NCBI RefSeq assembly: GCF_028561335.1
Contig: NZ_JAQQTG010000016.1
Location: 227,819 to 291,818 of the forward strand
DNA: 64,000 nucleotides
Direction: 5' to 3'
DNA from: Aequorivita todarodis
Lineage (GTDB): Bacteria > Bacteroidota > Bacteroidia > Flavobacteriales > Flavobacteriaceae
Shown here: positions 53,704 to 62,153 of the stretch, one piece after another
How positions within the stretch are numbered: the stretch's first letter is position 1
Layout of the letters: each line of letters begins with the position of its first letter
The notes under the pieces: model-generated
Database searches by the model: none
What the model was told of the DNA's origin: nothing
What the model saw: the letters and a program-made list of their open reading frames with translations, nothing else
Position numbers and translations under genes: made by a program

Positions 53704-55914
53704 TTAGTTTTTAATATCGGCAACTTTTTTGGCCTTGATATTATTGAGTTTTAAGTCTTCCAATACGTGGACCGCTTCTTCTACATACATATCCTTGCTT
53801 AGATTTTTATGCCATCTTTTGCGCTTTTCTGAAAGGGTGGTGTCCTGCTTCATTAGCGCGGTTTCATACGGCAAGGATTCAAAAGTAAGGTGATTGTCGT
53901 ATTCATTGATGGCATCGAAACGCTCGGTTTCCTTTTTGCGCTGCTCTATTTCAGCGCTGTATTTATCAAAATTCAAATTCACTTCCTTTTCGTCCCGACG
54001 CTCCTTAATCCAGCGCGCATTGTCGTCTATCAGCTTCAACTGATCATTTTGGGCCATTCGCGCTTTGCTTTTCTCTATGGTTTCGTCATAATCTATATAA
54101 CCGTCCCAAACGGTATATTTTGCCGCATCAATTTTATCATAGGGCAGCGGATTTGGGTAATCTCTTTCACCTACATCAATATAACTGTAACGATCTGGCA
54201 TCACCACATCGCTTTTTACGCCTTCCAACTGCGTTGAACCACCATTTACGCGATAGAATTTTTGGGATGTTATCTTTAAAGCGCCTAAGTCGCCCATGTC
54301 ATTTTTGCGGAGCCACTGGTTAAGGTCAATCACATTTTGGACCGTGCCCTTTCCGTAGGTCTGCTTGCTTCCCAAGATAATGGCACGTTTGTAATCCTGC
54401 ATGGCGGCCGCAAGAATTTCGGAAGCGGAAGCAGAAAGCTCGTTTACCAAAATTACCAAGGGACCATCCCATACAATCTCGCTGTCCTTGTCCTCAAGCA
54501 CTTCTTTGTTGCCAGTGGAAGCCACTTGCACCACAGGTCCTTTTTTGATAAAAAGTCCCGCTATATCAACCGCAGTGCGCAATGAACCGCCGCCGTTATC
54601 GCGAAGGTCCAGAACAAGCCCTTCCATACCCTCTTCTTTAAGACGGATGATTTCCTTTTTAACATCTGTGGCCGCATTTCTTTCTTTGTAATTTTCCATA
54701 TCAAAATAGAACTGCGGAAGGTTTATCAATCCAAATTTGCGGTCTCCTTTTTCAATAAGTGAGGACTTGGCGTAGGTTTCTTCCAGCTCAACCACATCGC
54801 GCGTGATGGTCTTGTCTGAGATTGTTCCGTCCACATTTTTAATGGTCAAGGTAACTTTAGTGCCTTTTGGGCCCTTTATGAGTTTTACGGCATCATCAAT
54901 GCGCATTCCCACGATACTCACGGGGTCCTTTTCGTCTTCTTGTTTTACTTTTAGAATGGCATCGCCCACTTCAATTTTTTCACTTCGCCAAGCTGGGCCG
55001 CCACTTATTATTTCAATAACGGTGATATAATCATTTTTCTTTTGAAGCCTCGCTCCTATTCCTTCCAGTTTCCCGGACATCTGCAGATCGAAACGGTCTT
55101 TGTCGGGTGGCGCAAAATAGTTGCTGTGCGGGTCGTACTCTTCAACTATAGTGTTTAAGTAGATTGCGAAATAGTCTTTACGCTCCAAATCTTTGGTGAA
55201 ATCAAAATATTCATCCAAGGAGGTTTTTGTGGTTTCACGGGCTTTTTGTTCAAGTTCTGCCAAAGATTTTGGCTCAAATGGTTCATCGGCATTGGTCTTG
55301 GCTTTTTTGCCAGCTTCAGATAAATCTATATCGTCCTCTTTATCGGTAGTTTCTTCAGATGAAGTAATGCCCTTCTCTTTGTTTTTTTGATCTTCTACCA
55401 AATCATAATAGCCCGAAAGGGTGGTAAACTTTAATTGTTGTTTCCAACGTGCCTTCAGCTCTTTTTTGGATTCGGCATAGGCCAGCTTATCATAATCTAC
55501 ATTGATGATTTCCTTTTCATTAAAGTCAAAAGGTTTGCTCAAAACTTCGGGATAGATTTTTTTCACATCTTCCATACGTTCCTGAAAACGACCGTAAACC
55601 AAATCAAAAAACGAGAGGTCCTTGTTCTTTATCTGGTCGTCAATTTCGGTTTTGTATTTGCTGAATTCGGCAATATCAGAAGCCAGGAAATATCTTTTTA
55701 AAGGGTCTAACCCTTTAATGAAATTCTCATAGACATCGGCCGAAAACGCATCGTTAATGTCCTTCGGGTCATAGTGCCCTTTTTGGAGTACGTAGGTTAT
55801 AAGGTCTAAAAGTAGTTTGTCTTTATCGGGATCGTTAAATTCCTTGGTCGTAAAACTGCAGGAAGCTACAGCAACAAAAACAGCAAGAAATAAAACTTTA
55901 AAATTCTTCTTCAT
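53704..55914 (-). CDS. Carboxy-terminal processing protease (Tsp/Prc), lipoprotein
   Basis: Periplasmic Ser-Lys protease that trims or degrades envelope proteins. The ATG at 55914 starts the lipoprotein signal MKKNFKVLFLAVFVAVASC; an ATG at 55923 is possible. A helical N-terminal part, a PDZ domain (GIGARLQKKNDYITVIEIIS, about 280-370), the S41 protease core with LVNELSASASEI carrying the nucleophilic Ser near 495 and SKQTYGKGTVQ with the Lys near 517, and a DUF3340-type C-terminal domain. 737 residues, normal for the Prc branch. Confidence 0.95.
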   Translation of the reverse strand: MKKNFKVLFLAVFVAVASCSFTTKEFNDPDKDKLLLDLITYVLQKGHYDPKDINDAFSADVYENFIKGLDPLKRYFLASDIAEFSKYKTEIDDQIKNKDLSFFDLVYGRFQERMEDVKKIYPEVLSKPFDFNEKEIINVDYDKLAYAESKKELKARWKQQLKFTTLSGYYDLVEDQKNKEKGITSSEETTDKEDDIDLSEAGKKAKTNADEPFEPKSLAELEQKARETTKTSLDEYFDFTKDLERKDYFAIYLNTIVEEYDPHSNYFAPPDKDRFDLQMSGKLEGIGARLQKKNDYITVIEIISGGPAWRSEKIEVGDAILKVKQEDEKDPVSIVGMRIDDAVKLIKGPKGTKVTLTIKNVDGTISDKTITRDVVELEETYAKSSLIEKGDRKFGLINLPQFYFDMENYKERNAATDVKKEIIRLKEEGMEGLVLDLRDNGGGSLRTAVDIAGLFIKKGPVVQVASTGNKEVLEDKDSEIVWDGPLVILVNELSASASEILAAAMQDYKRAIILGSKQTYGKGTVQNVIDLNQWLRKNDMGDLGALKITSQKFYRVNGGSTQLEGVKSDVVMPDRYSYIDVGERDYPNPLPYDKIDAAKYTVWDGYIDYDETIEKSKARMAQNDQLKLIDDNARWIKERRDEKEVNLNFDKYSAEIEQRKKETERFDAINEYDNHLTFESLPYETALMKQDTTLSEKRKRWHKNLSKDMYVEEAVHVLEDLKLNNIKAKKVADIKN

Positions 55915-56061
55915 TATGCGCATAGTGGTAATATATTTTAAGAGTGCCTAAATTATATAAAAAACTGTGCCATTAAAGGATTTGGGTACTAATTTTTTGT
56001 TAAACAGTTTTTCAGTTCTGAATTCTGGTCCTGATGGCTGTCGGGACAGAATTAATAAATG

Positions 56062-56069
56062 TATTTTTG
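56062..56069 (+). promoter_or_regulatory. -7 promoter box of surE
   Basis: TATTTTTG fits TAnnTTTG, 25 bases before the ATG. Confidence 0.5.
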
Positions 56070-56093
56070 TCTCCTTAATATTTTATGTAACCC

Positions 56094-56870
56094 ATGTCTA
56101 AAAAACGACCCCTCATTTTAGTAACCAATGACGATGGCATCAACGCTCCTGGCATTCGGACCTTAATTGAAGTAATGAACACCCTGGGCGATGTTTGCGT
56201 AGTTGCCCCAGACTCTCCGCAAAGTGGAATGGGCCACGCCATAACCATTAACGATGCTTTGTACTGCAATAGTATAAAGGTGATAAACGGAGACCCCCAC
56301 AAAGAATACAGCTGCAGTGGTACGCCCGTGGATTGTGTAAAAATAGCGGTGAACGAGATTTTGAAACGCAAGCCCGATCTTTGCGTGAGCGGCATAAACC
56401 ACGGCAGCAACTCGTCCATCAATGTAATCTACAGCGGAACGATGAGTGCGGCGGTGGAAGCCGGAACGCTCGGCGTGCCTTCAATCGGGTTTTCACTTTT
56501 GGACTATTCGTTGGAAGCCGATTTTAAGCCTTCAAAAAAGTTTGTAAAATCCATCACCGAGCAGGTTCTTAAAAACGGACTTCCAAAAGGTGTTGTACTA
56601 AATGTGAATATTCCCAAATTGGGCGCTTCCGAAATAAAAGGCATTAAGGTTTGCCGACAGGCCAATGCGCATTGGGAAGAAAAATTTGACAAAAGAACCA
56701 ATCCGCTGGGGCGTGATTATTACTGGCTTACCGGCGAATTCGTAAATGAAGACAAAGGCGAGGATACCGATGAGTGGGCACTACACAACGGCTTTGTATC
56801 TGTGGTGCCGGTGCAGTTCGACTTAACCGCGCATCACGCAATGAAGGAACTAAATACTTGGGATTTTTAG
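56094..56870 (+). CDS. surE: 5'-nucleotidase SurE
   Basis: Dephosphorylates nucleoside monophosphates in the cytoplasm, a survival protein. Metal-binding LVTNDDGINAPG (residues 8-19), APDSPQSGMGHAIT, SGINHGSNSSINVIYSGTMS and the A-EAGTLGVPSIG block are complete in 258 residues. No clear terminator; a region of GCTGGGT repeats follows. Confidence 0.96.
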   Translation: MSKKRPLILVTNDDGINAPGIRTLIEVMNTLGDVCVVAPDSPQSGMGHAITINDALYCNSIKVINGDPHKEYSCSGTPVDCVKIAVNEILKRKPDLCVSGINHGSNSSINVIYSGTMSAAVEAGTLGVPSIGFSLLDYSLEADFKPSKKFVKSITEQVLKNGLPKGVVLNVNIPKLGASEIKGIKVCRQANAHWEEKFDKRTNPLGRDYYWLTGEFVNEDKGEDTDEWALHNGFVSVVPVQFDLTAHHAMKELNTWDF

Positions 56871-56907
56871 ATGCGGGATGACGGATGCTGGATGACCGGT
56901 GACGGAT

Positions 56908-56949
56908 GCTGGGTGCTGGGTGCTGGGTGCTGGGTGCTGGGTGCTGGGT
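56908..56949 (+). repeat. Tandem array of a 7-base unit, 6 copies
   Basis: GCTGGGT repeated six times without change, preceded by degenerate GGATGCTGGATGACCGGTGAC copies from about 56876. Located between surE and a small membrane protein gene. Confidence 0.92.
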
Positions 56950-57004
56950 GCTGGATAAAGGGTAACAGATACCAAATAAAAAAATAAACTGAAACAGATA
57001 ACGG

Positions 57005-57292
57005 ATGAAACCGCACGTAAAGGAAATATTGATTGGTTTGTTGATAGGTCTGGCAGCAAATATGGCCGGCACCTATTTGTATATATTCTTTTTTTCAAAA
57101 CTTAGCTTGGAATCAACATTACAGGCAGCGCTGGAAAATGATTTTCTGGGAAGTTTGATTGCCTTGGGCGCCATTTTAAACCTGATCGTATTTTTTATTC
57201 TTTTAAAAAAGAACCAATTTTACCGCGCCCGGGGGGTGGTTTTGGCCACTGTAATCGCTGCCCTGGCAATTTTGATCTCGAAATTTTTCTGA
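57005..57292 (+). CDS. Small membrane protein of unknown function
   Basis: 95 residues with three hydrophobic helices (EILIGLLIGLAANMAGTYLY, LIALGAILNLIVFFILL, VVLATVIAALAILIS) and no known domain. Located between surE and coaD with its own frame and no overlap; the composition looks coding and the surrounding gap would otherwise be unexplained. Confidence 0.75.
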   Translation: MKPHVKEILIGLLIGLAANMAGTYLYIFFFSKLSLESTLQAALENDFLGSLIALGAILNLIVFFILLKKNQFYRARGVVLATVIAALAILISKFF

Positions 57293-57348
57293 AAAAAAGA
57301 AAGTTCTAACAAGAACTCATTAACTTAGTAACCCAATAAATTAAAATA

Positions 57349-57786
57349 ATGAGACGCGCAGTTTTTCCCGGAACTTTTGACCCCATAACCCTTGGGCACG
57401 TAGATATTGTAAAACGTGCGCTGCCGCTTTTTGATGAAATAATTATTGGCATTGGAATAAACGCCGACAAAAAGACGATGTTTTCATTAGAGGAAAGAAT
57501 CCAATTTATTGAGAAAGCTTTTGAAAACGAACCGGGAATAACAGTTAAGAGCTACTCGGGGCTTACGGCCAATTTCTGTAAAGGGGAAAATGCACAATTT
57601 ATCGTTCGCGGCCTTCGCAACAGCATCGACTTTGCTTATGAACAACCCATTGCCCAAGCCAATGCAAAGGTAAACGGCGTAGATAGCGTGTTCCTTATCA
57701 GCAGTCCGGAATATTCGCATATTTCCTCATCAATTGTTCGCGATATTGCAAGGCATGGCGGTGATTATCAGGAGTTAATACCTTAA
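57349..57786 (+). CDS. coaD: Pantetheine-phosphate adenylyltransferase
   Basis: Penultimate step of coenzyme A synthesis. The nucleotidyltransferase signature PGTFDPITLGHVDI with TLGH is near the N-terminus, VRGLRNSIDFAYEQ and SSSIVRDIARHGGD are near the end. At 145 residues slightly shorter than E. coli CoaD (159), the difference being at the C-terminus. Confidence 0.96.
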   Translation: MRRAVFPGTFDPITLGHVDIVKRALPLFDEIIIGIGINADKKTMFSLEERIQFIEKAFENEPGITVKSYSGLTANFCKGENAQFIVRGLRNSIDFAYEQPIAQANAKVNGVDSVFLISSPEYSHISSSIVRDIARHGGDYQELIP

Positions 57787-57813
57787 AAAGATAAATTTCC
57801 TGCGAATAATTCA

Positions 57814-57821
57814 TATCTTTA
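57814..57821 (+). promoter_or_regulatory. -7 promoter-like box before the 57858 gene
   Basis: TATCTTTA, one base from TAnnTTTG, 36 bases before the ATG. Confidence 0.35.
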
Positions 57822-57857
57822 TGAGAACTAATTTTAACCAAATAAAGTTTTCAAGTT

Positions 57858-58952
57858 ATGGGGCAGGAAAACACTACTCAGGAAAAGGAAAAAAGATCGA
57901 CCATCTTAGACTCCGTTAGCAATTGGATTAAACTCGTAGCGTTAATAGTATTGGTTATGGAAGCCATCTTATTGCTCGCTATGACCCTCACTCCCGCTTC
58001 GGAACCCATTTTTACACTCTATCCTATTTTGATGCTCCTTTTGGCATTGGCAGTTTTGGCCGCACTATTCGTGGATAGGTTGCAGCACCGAAAATCTGAT
58101 ATCGAAAAAATAAAGGCTACCACAGAACTTCAAAAAGTGCAGCAAACAGTTAAGGTAGATACCATGGAAATATCCGTTGATCCCGAAAAAAGTAAAACCA
58201 GAGAACTGGAAAAAGGCGCAAATACATTTACTGACAATATGCTGCAGTTTTCCTTTAAAAAACCAGTAGGTGATGGATGGCAAGACCCAAAGTTTATAAA
58301 ATATGCCGACTTTGTCCGTAGCACCTATTTTTCAATGTTGTCAGATGATAAATTAGAAGAATTGATTACGGCAAACTCACCGTACGGGAAGCTTTTTTTC
58401 AATGCCAAAATAGTCAATGTCGTGTTCGGTGAGACAGAAATTATAGAAATGGACGAAAACACTTCTACAGAGGCCATAGAGGATTATTTGGAAAATATGG
58501 TTGAAAAGTTCAAAAAAGAAGGTACGGAAGTAAAGGAAGAAGAGATAAAGGAGGCACGTATAAAACTGAACCAAACCGATAGTATATCAAAAATTGGCTT
58601 TGCCGTAGATTTCAAAATAATCGTAATGGATAAAAACGATATGGATATTCCGCTCATGAACAATAGCCTGCCAAACTTGTTCTTAAATTTTGGAATGTTC
58701 AACAAAGAACCCATAGATTCCCTCAATACCGAAGAAAATTCCATTTTATGGACTACTACCAATAAATTGAAAAATGTGATGGTTGATGGGCAACCCTGCA
58801 AAAATTTTAGTATTTACAGGCTTTACAGGCTTTTGAAAAACGATGATTACATCTACTTCTGCTCCGCACAATGGTCTCCACAAATTGAAGGTGCGCATTT
58901 TGCCTGGGACAGTCTTAAAAAATCATTTGAGTCTTTCAAGATCCTTAAATAA
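57858..58952 (+). CDS. Membrane protein of unknown function with large soluble domain
   Basis: Two helices near the N-terminus (about 22-45 and 52-70), then a basic linker and a soluble part of 290 residues with mixed alpha and beta patterns and an acidic coiled segment (EDYLENMVEKFKKEGTEVKE). I do not recognise a family. The soluble part should lie on the cytoplasmic side, given the basic residues after the second helix. Coding composition and a terminator after the stop support it. Confidence 0.8.
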   Translation: MGQENTTQEKEKRSTILDSVSNWIKLVALIVLVMEAILLLAMTLTPASEPIFTLYPILMLLLALAVLAALFVDRLQHRKSDIEKIKATTELQKVQQTVKVDTMEISVDPEKSKTRELEKGANTFTDNMLQFSFKKPVGDGWQDPKFIKYADFVRSTYFSMLSDDKLEELITANSPYGKLFFNAKIVNVVFGETEIIEMDENTSTEAIEDYLENMVEKFKKEGTEVKEEEIKEARIKLNQTDSISKIGFAVDFKIIVMDKNDMDIPLMNNSLPNLFLNFGMFNKEPIDSLNTEENSILWTTTNKLKNVMVDGQPCKNFSIYRLYRLLKNDDYIYFCSAQWSPQIEGAHFAWDSLKKSFESFKILK

Positions 58953-58954
58953 AG

Positions 58955-58982
58955 AAACCCTCTCAGTTGCCTGAAAGGGTTT
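58955..58982 (+). terminator. Bidirectional terminator between the 57858 gene and rpsT
   Basis: AAACCCT / AGGGTTT outer stem with an inner TCAG / CTGA stem and T-tracts on both strands. Confidence 0.8.
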
Positions 58983-59004
58983 TAAATACTTTTCTTAAAA
59001 GGAA

Positions 59005-59256
59005 TTATAGCGCGGCTACGTGCTTGGCCATGTTCGATTTTAAATTGGAAGCCTTATTCGAGTGAATAATGTTTTTCTTCGCTAATTTGTCTATCATAGA
59101 AACAACAGTCGGAAACATAGTTTCAGCCTCTTTCTTGTCAGTAAGTTCTTGGAACTTCTTCATGGCGTTACGGGCAGTTTTGTGCTGGTAACGGTTACGC
59201 AAGCGCTTTGCCTCGTTGCTTCTTATTCTCTTTAATGCTGACTTGTGATTTGCCAT
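59005..59256 (-). CDS. rpsT: 30S ribosomal protein S20
   Basis: Binds the 5' domain and helix 44 of 16S rRNA. The 83 residues have the family pattern MANHKSALKRIRSNEAKRLR, basic and helical throughout. It lies 28 bases downstream of the tRNA-Glu gene and is probably in the same transcript, as no separate promoter box is visible. Confidence 0.98.
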   Translation of the reverse strand: MANHKSALKRIRSNEAKRLRNRYQHKTARNAMKKFQELTDKKEAETMFPTVVSMIDKLAKKNIIHSNKASNLKSNMAKHVAAL

Positions 59257-59283
59257 TTTGTTTTTATTAAATGCTTGTTTTTG

Positions 59284-59355
59284 TAGTCCGTAGGGGAATC
59301 GAACCCCTGTTACCAGGATGAAAACCTGGCGTCCTAACCCCTAGACGAACGGACC
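59284..59355 (-). tRNA. tRNA-Glu (anticodon TTC)
   Basis: Acceptor stem GGTCCGT / ACGGACT (with a G-T first pair), D arm with TCTAGGGGTTAGGA, anticodon arm CCAGG-TTTTCAT-CCTGG carrying TTC, T arm with GGTTCGATTCC, discriminator A. CCA is not encoded. Confidence 0.95.
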
Positions 59356-59379
59356 ATTTTTTGTTTTTAAATGCGGATG

Positions 59380-59410
59380 CAAAAATACAACTATTTTTGA
59401 ATGGCGCAAA
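59380..59410 (-). promoter_or_regulatory. Promoter of tRNA-Glu and rpsT
   Basis: Read on the minus strand: TTTG (59410-59407), 19 bases, TATTTTTG (59387-59380). Both boxes fit the Bacteroidetes consensus exactly; start would be about 20 bases before the tRNA. Confidence 0.75.
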
Positions 59411-59436
59411 TCCTAAATTACTTTTTTCAAAAAAAA

Positions 59437-60912
59437 TTAATACGCCCTTGCAAATAGCACTTTTCCGGCCGAAGGATTTCCAGTAACCATACAGATTCCC
59501 GCCTCGTTATTTCCATCTAAAGGAATACATCTTATGGTAGCTTTTGTTTCATTTTTAATTTTTTCCTCGGTTGCCGCCGTTCCGTCCCAATGGGCCAAAA
59601 TAAAGCCGCCTTTATCATCCAAAACTTTCTTAAATTCCTCATATGAAGCAACTTCCGTAGTATTTTCAGTTCGGTGCGAAACTGCTTTCCTATAAAGGTT
59701 CTCCTGAATTTCGTCCATCAACGAAACTACTTTTTCAACTACATTTTCATTGCCAATGAATTCTTTTTGAAGCGTATCCCTCCGTGCCAATTCCACGGTC
59801 CCTTTTTCAACATCTTTGGGGCCGATAGCTATACGCACCGGGACGCCTTTCAATTCATATTCATTGAACTTCCAGCCTGGCTTTTGGGTATCGCGGTTGT
59901 CATACTTCACTCGGATTCCTTTGGAACGAAGCCTCTTCATTAAATCCAAGGCAACTTTATTTACGGCTTCAAACTCTTCCTCTTTTCTATAAATGGGAAC
60001 AATCACCACTTGATCTGGCGCCAAATTGGGCGGGAGAACCAAGCCGTTGTCATCGCTGTGCGTCATTACCAAGGCGCCCATCAAACGTGTGGAAACCCCC
60101 CAAGAAGTTGCCCAAACGTAATCGAGCACCCCTTCTTTTGAAGTAAATTTAACATCAAACGCCTTTGCAAAATTCTGCCCCAAAAAATGCGATGTTCCTG
60201 CTTGAAGCGCCTTTCCATCCTGCATTAAAGCCTCGATACAATAGGTTTCCAAAGCACCGGCAAAACGTTCGCTGGCAGTTTTTGTTCCCTTAATTACCGG
60301 AATGGCCATATAATTTTCAGCAAAATCCGCATACACGTTCATCATTTGTTCCGCCTCGGCTATTGCTTCGTCTTTCGTGGCGTGGGCCGTGTGGCCTTCT
60401 TGCCATAAAAATTCCGCAGTGCGCAAAAACAAGCGCGTGCGCATTTCCCAGCGCACCACATTTGCCCATTGGTTTATCAACAGCGGCAGATCGCGATAAG
60501 ATTGGATCCATTTTCTATAAGTATCCCAAATAATGGTTTCGGAAGTTGGGCGAACGATCAGCTCCTCTTCCAGTTTTGCATCCGGATCTACAATAATCCC
60601 GCTGCCATCCTCGGCATTTTTTAACCTATAATGCGTCACAACGGCACATTCCTTCGCAAAACCATCAACGTGACTTGCTTCTTTACTAAAGTAAGATTTC
60701 GGAATAAAAAGCGGGAAATAAGCATTTTGGTGCCCGGTTTCCTTGAACATTCTGTCCAATTCAGCCTGCATGCGCTCCCAAATAGCATATCCATAAGGCT
60801 TAATGACCATACAGCCACGAACGCCAGAATTTTCGGCTAAGTCTGCTTTGATAACCAGTTCGTTATACCATTTGGAGTAATCTTCCTCCCGTGTCGTTAA
60901 ATTCTTCGCCAT
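59437..60912 (-). CDS. proS: Prolyl-tRNA synthetase, archaeal/eukaryal-type
   Basis: Attaches proline to tRNA-Pro. The 491 residues are of the short type without the editing insertion found in E. coli ProS and with the extra C-terminal zinc-like domain. Class II motifs: [14 protein letters not shown] (motif 1 region), [37 protein letters not shown] (seen in parts) and [17 protein letters not shown]. Common in Bacteroidota. Confidence 0.96.
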   Translation of the reverse strand: MAKNLTTREEDYSKWYNELVIKADLAENSGVRGCMVIKPYGYAIWERMQAELDRMFKETGHQNAYFPLFIPKSYFSKEASHVDGFAKECAVVTHYRLKNAEDGSGIIVDPDAKLEEELIVRPTSETIIWDTYRKWIQSYRDLPLLINQWANVVRWEMRTRLFLRTAEFLWQEGHTAHATKDEAIAEAEQMMNVYADFAENYMAIPVIKGTKTASERFAGALETYCIEALMQDGKALQAGTSHFLGQNFAKAFDVKFTSKEGVLDYVWATSWGVSTRLMGALVMTHSDDNGLVLPPNLAPDQVVIVPIYRKEEEFEAVNKVALDLMKRLRSKGIRVKYDNRDTQKPGWKFNEYELKGVPVRIAIGPKDVEKGTVELARRDTLQKEFIGNENVVEKVVSLMDEIQENLYRKAVSHRTENTTEVASYEEFKKVLDDKGGFILAHWDGTAATEEKIKNETKATIRCIPLDGNNEAGICMVTGNPSAGKVLFARAY

Positions 60913-60967
60913 AGCCCGGTTTTTGGCACAAATGTTGTGTCTATGTTAAATGATTAGTTATTGTCCG

Positions 60968-60975
60968 CAAAACTA
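60968..60975 (-). promoter_or_regulatory. -7 promoter box of proS
   Basis: TAGTTTTG on the minus strand fits TAnnTTTG, 56 bases before the proS ATG. It nearly touches the divergent box at 60978-60985. Confidence 0.5.
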
Positions 60976-60977
60976 CT

Positions 60978-60985
60978 TATTTTTA
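60978..60985 (+). promoter_or_regulatory. -7 promoter-like box of the Tyr/Gly-rich lipoprotein gene
   Basis: TATTTTTA, one base from TAnnTTTG. If used, the ATG at 60985 lies upstream of the transcript start, which is why the start at 61015 is chosen. Confidence 0.4.
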
Positions 60986-61014
60986 TGAAGTTCAACAATA
61001 AAATTACCACAGAT

Positions 61015-62034
61015 ATGTCCACTAAAAAATTTAATATAAAACGTTTCATCCCTATAGCATTTATGGGTCTTTTTGCCCTTTTGCTTACATCCTGTGGAAC
61101 ATATAACAAAGGTTATAATCAAAACGATGGCATCTACGCCTCCGGCAATGATACAGGTGAGGAAGTCAACAACAATGATAATTCATACGAAAAGGCAAAT
61201 TATTACAAACAATATTTTGAATCAAAAGCTAACGCCTATTCCGATCTTCCTGAGGAAGGGGCAATTTTTACTGACATTGACGCCTATTCAACAACTGAAA
61301 GGTTAGATGAAGATGGAAACATAATCATTGAAGAAAATTATAACGAAGAAGGTTATGGCCCTTGGGGCAGCAACGCAGAGGATATTACCGTAAATATCTA
61401 CAACTATGGCGGTTATGGATTTGGTTTCTACCACAGACCCTATTGGTATGGCGGCTATTGGGGTTGGGGCTATCCTTATTATAGCTACTACACACCTTAT
61501 TGGGGCATAAGTTACGGTTGGGGCTACCCATACTACGGATATGGTTACGGCTTTGGATATGGTTACCCATATTATGGATATGGATATTACAATCCCTATT
61601 ATAACTACTCTTATTACAATAATGTATCCTACAATCGAGGAAGACGAAACACAGATTATAACAGAGCTGAGGCTCGTGGAAGATCAAACGTTTCAACCAG
61701 GAACTCATCGTATAGCCGTTCGGAAAGTGCTCGCCGCATAAACAGAAACGGCGTTCGTGCAAACACAACACGCTCAATCCGAACTGATAATGTTCGCACG
61801 AATAGATCGAATACAAACCGGGTGATAAGAAACACACGCTCCAACACCACACGAAGCGGCAGTTACTCCCCGCCAACAAGAAGCAACAATACAACTCGAA
61901 GTACACGGAGCAGTAATTATTCTGCACCCACACGTAGCAGCAGTTCTGGTTCCATCAGGAGTTCAGGCAACAGTGGCCGTTCCAGTAGCGGAAGTTCTAG
62001 AAGCAGTGGCGGCGGTCGTGGTGGACGAGGTTAA
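61015..62034 (+). CDS. Lipoprotein with Tyr/Gly/Trp-rich and Arg/Ser-rich low-complexity regions
   Basis: Starts as a lipoprotein: MSTKKFNIKRFIPIAFMGLF then ALLLTSC. An acidic part (about 20-115) is followed by about 80 residues of Tyr, Gly, Trp and Pro in short repeats (GYGWGYPYYGYGYGFGYGY type) and then 120 residues of Arg, Ser, Asn and Thr ending SSGGGRGGRG. No enzyme motif. The aromatic Gly repeats could self-associate and the basic tail bind acidic polymers or nucleic acid, as inference. In-frame ATG at 60985 is an alternative start. Confidence 0.8.
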   Translation: MSTKKFNIKRFIPIAFMGLFALLLTSCGTYNKGYNQNDGIYASGNDTGEEVNNNDNSYEKANYYKQYFESKANAYSDLPEEGAIFTDIDAYSTTERLDEDGNIIIEENYNEEGYGPWGSNAEDITVNIYNYGGYGFGFYHRPYWYGGYWGWGYPYYSYYTPYWGISYGWGYPYYGYGYGFGYGYPYYGYGYYNPYYNYSYYNNVSYNRGRRNTDYNRAEARGRSNVSTRNSSYSRSESARRINRNGVRANTTRSIRTDNVRTNRSNTNRVIRNTRSNTTRSGSYSPPTRSNNTTRSTRSSNYSAPTRSSSSGSIRSSGNSGRSSSGSSRSSGGGRGGRG

Positions 62035-62071
62035 AATTATTTTACCGATACTTTTAAAGTAATTAAATATG

Positions 62072-62122
62072 AAATGCCCATTGACCATTTCTGAATAAAT
62101 CGAAATGATACTTTGGGCATTT
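62072..62122 (+). terminator. Terminator after the Tyr/Gly-rich lipoprotein gene
   Basis: AAATGCCCA and TGGGCATTT form the base of a long hairpin with an inner ATTTC / GAAAT stem; T-tract follows. Confidence 0.7.
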
Positions 62123-62153
62123 TTATTGTAATCATTTTATTAAAAAAAATTAG

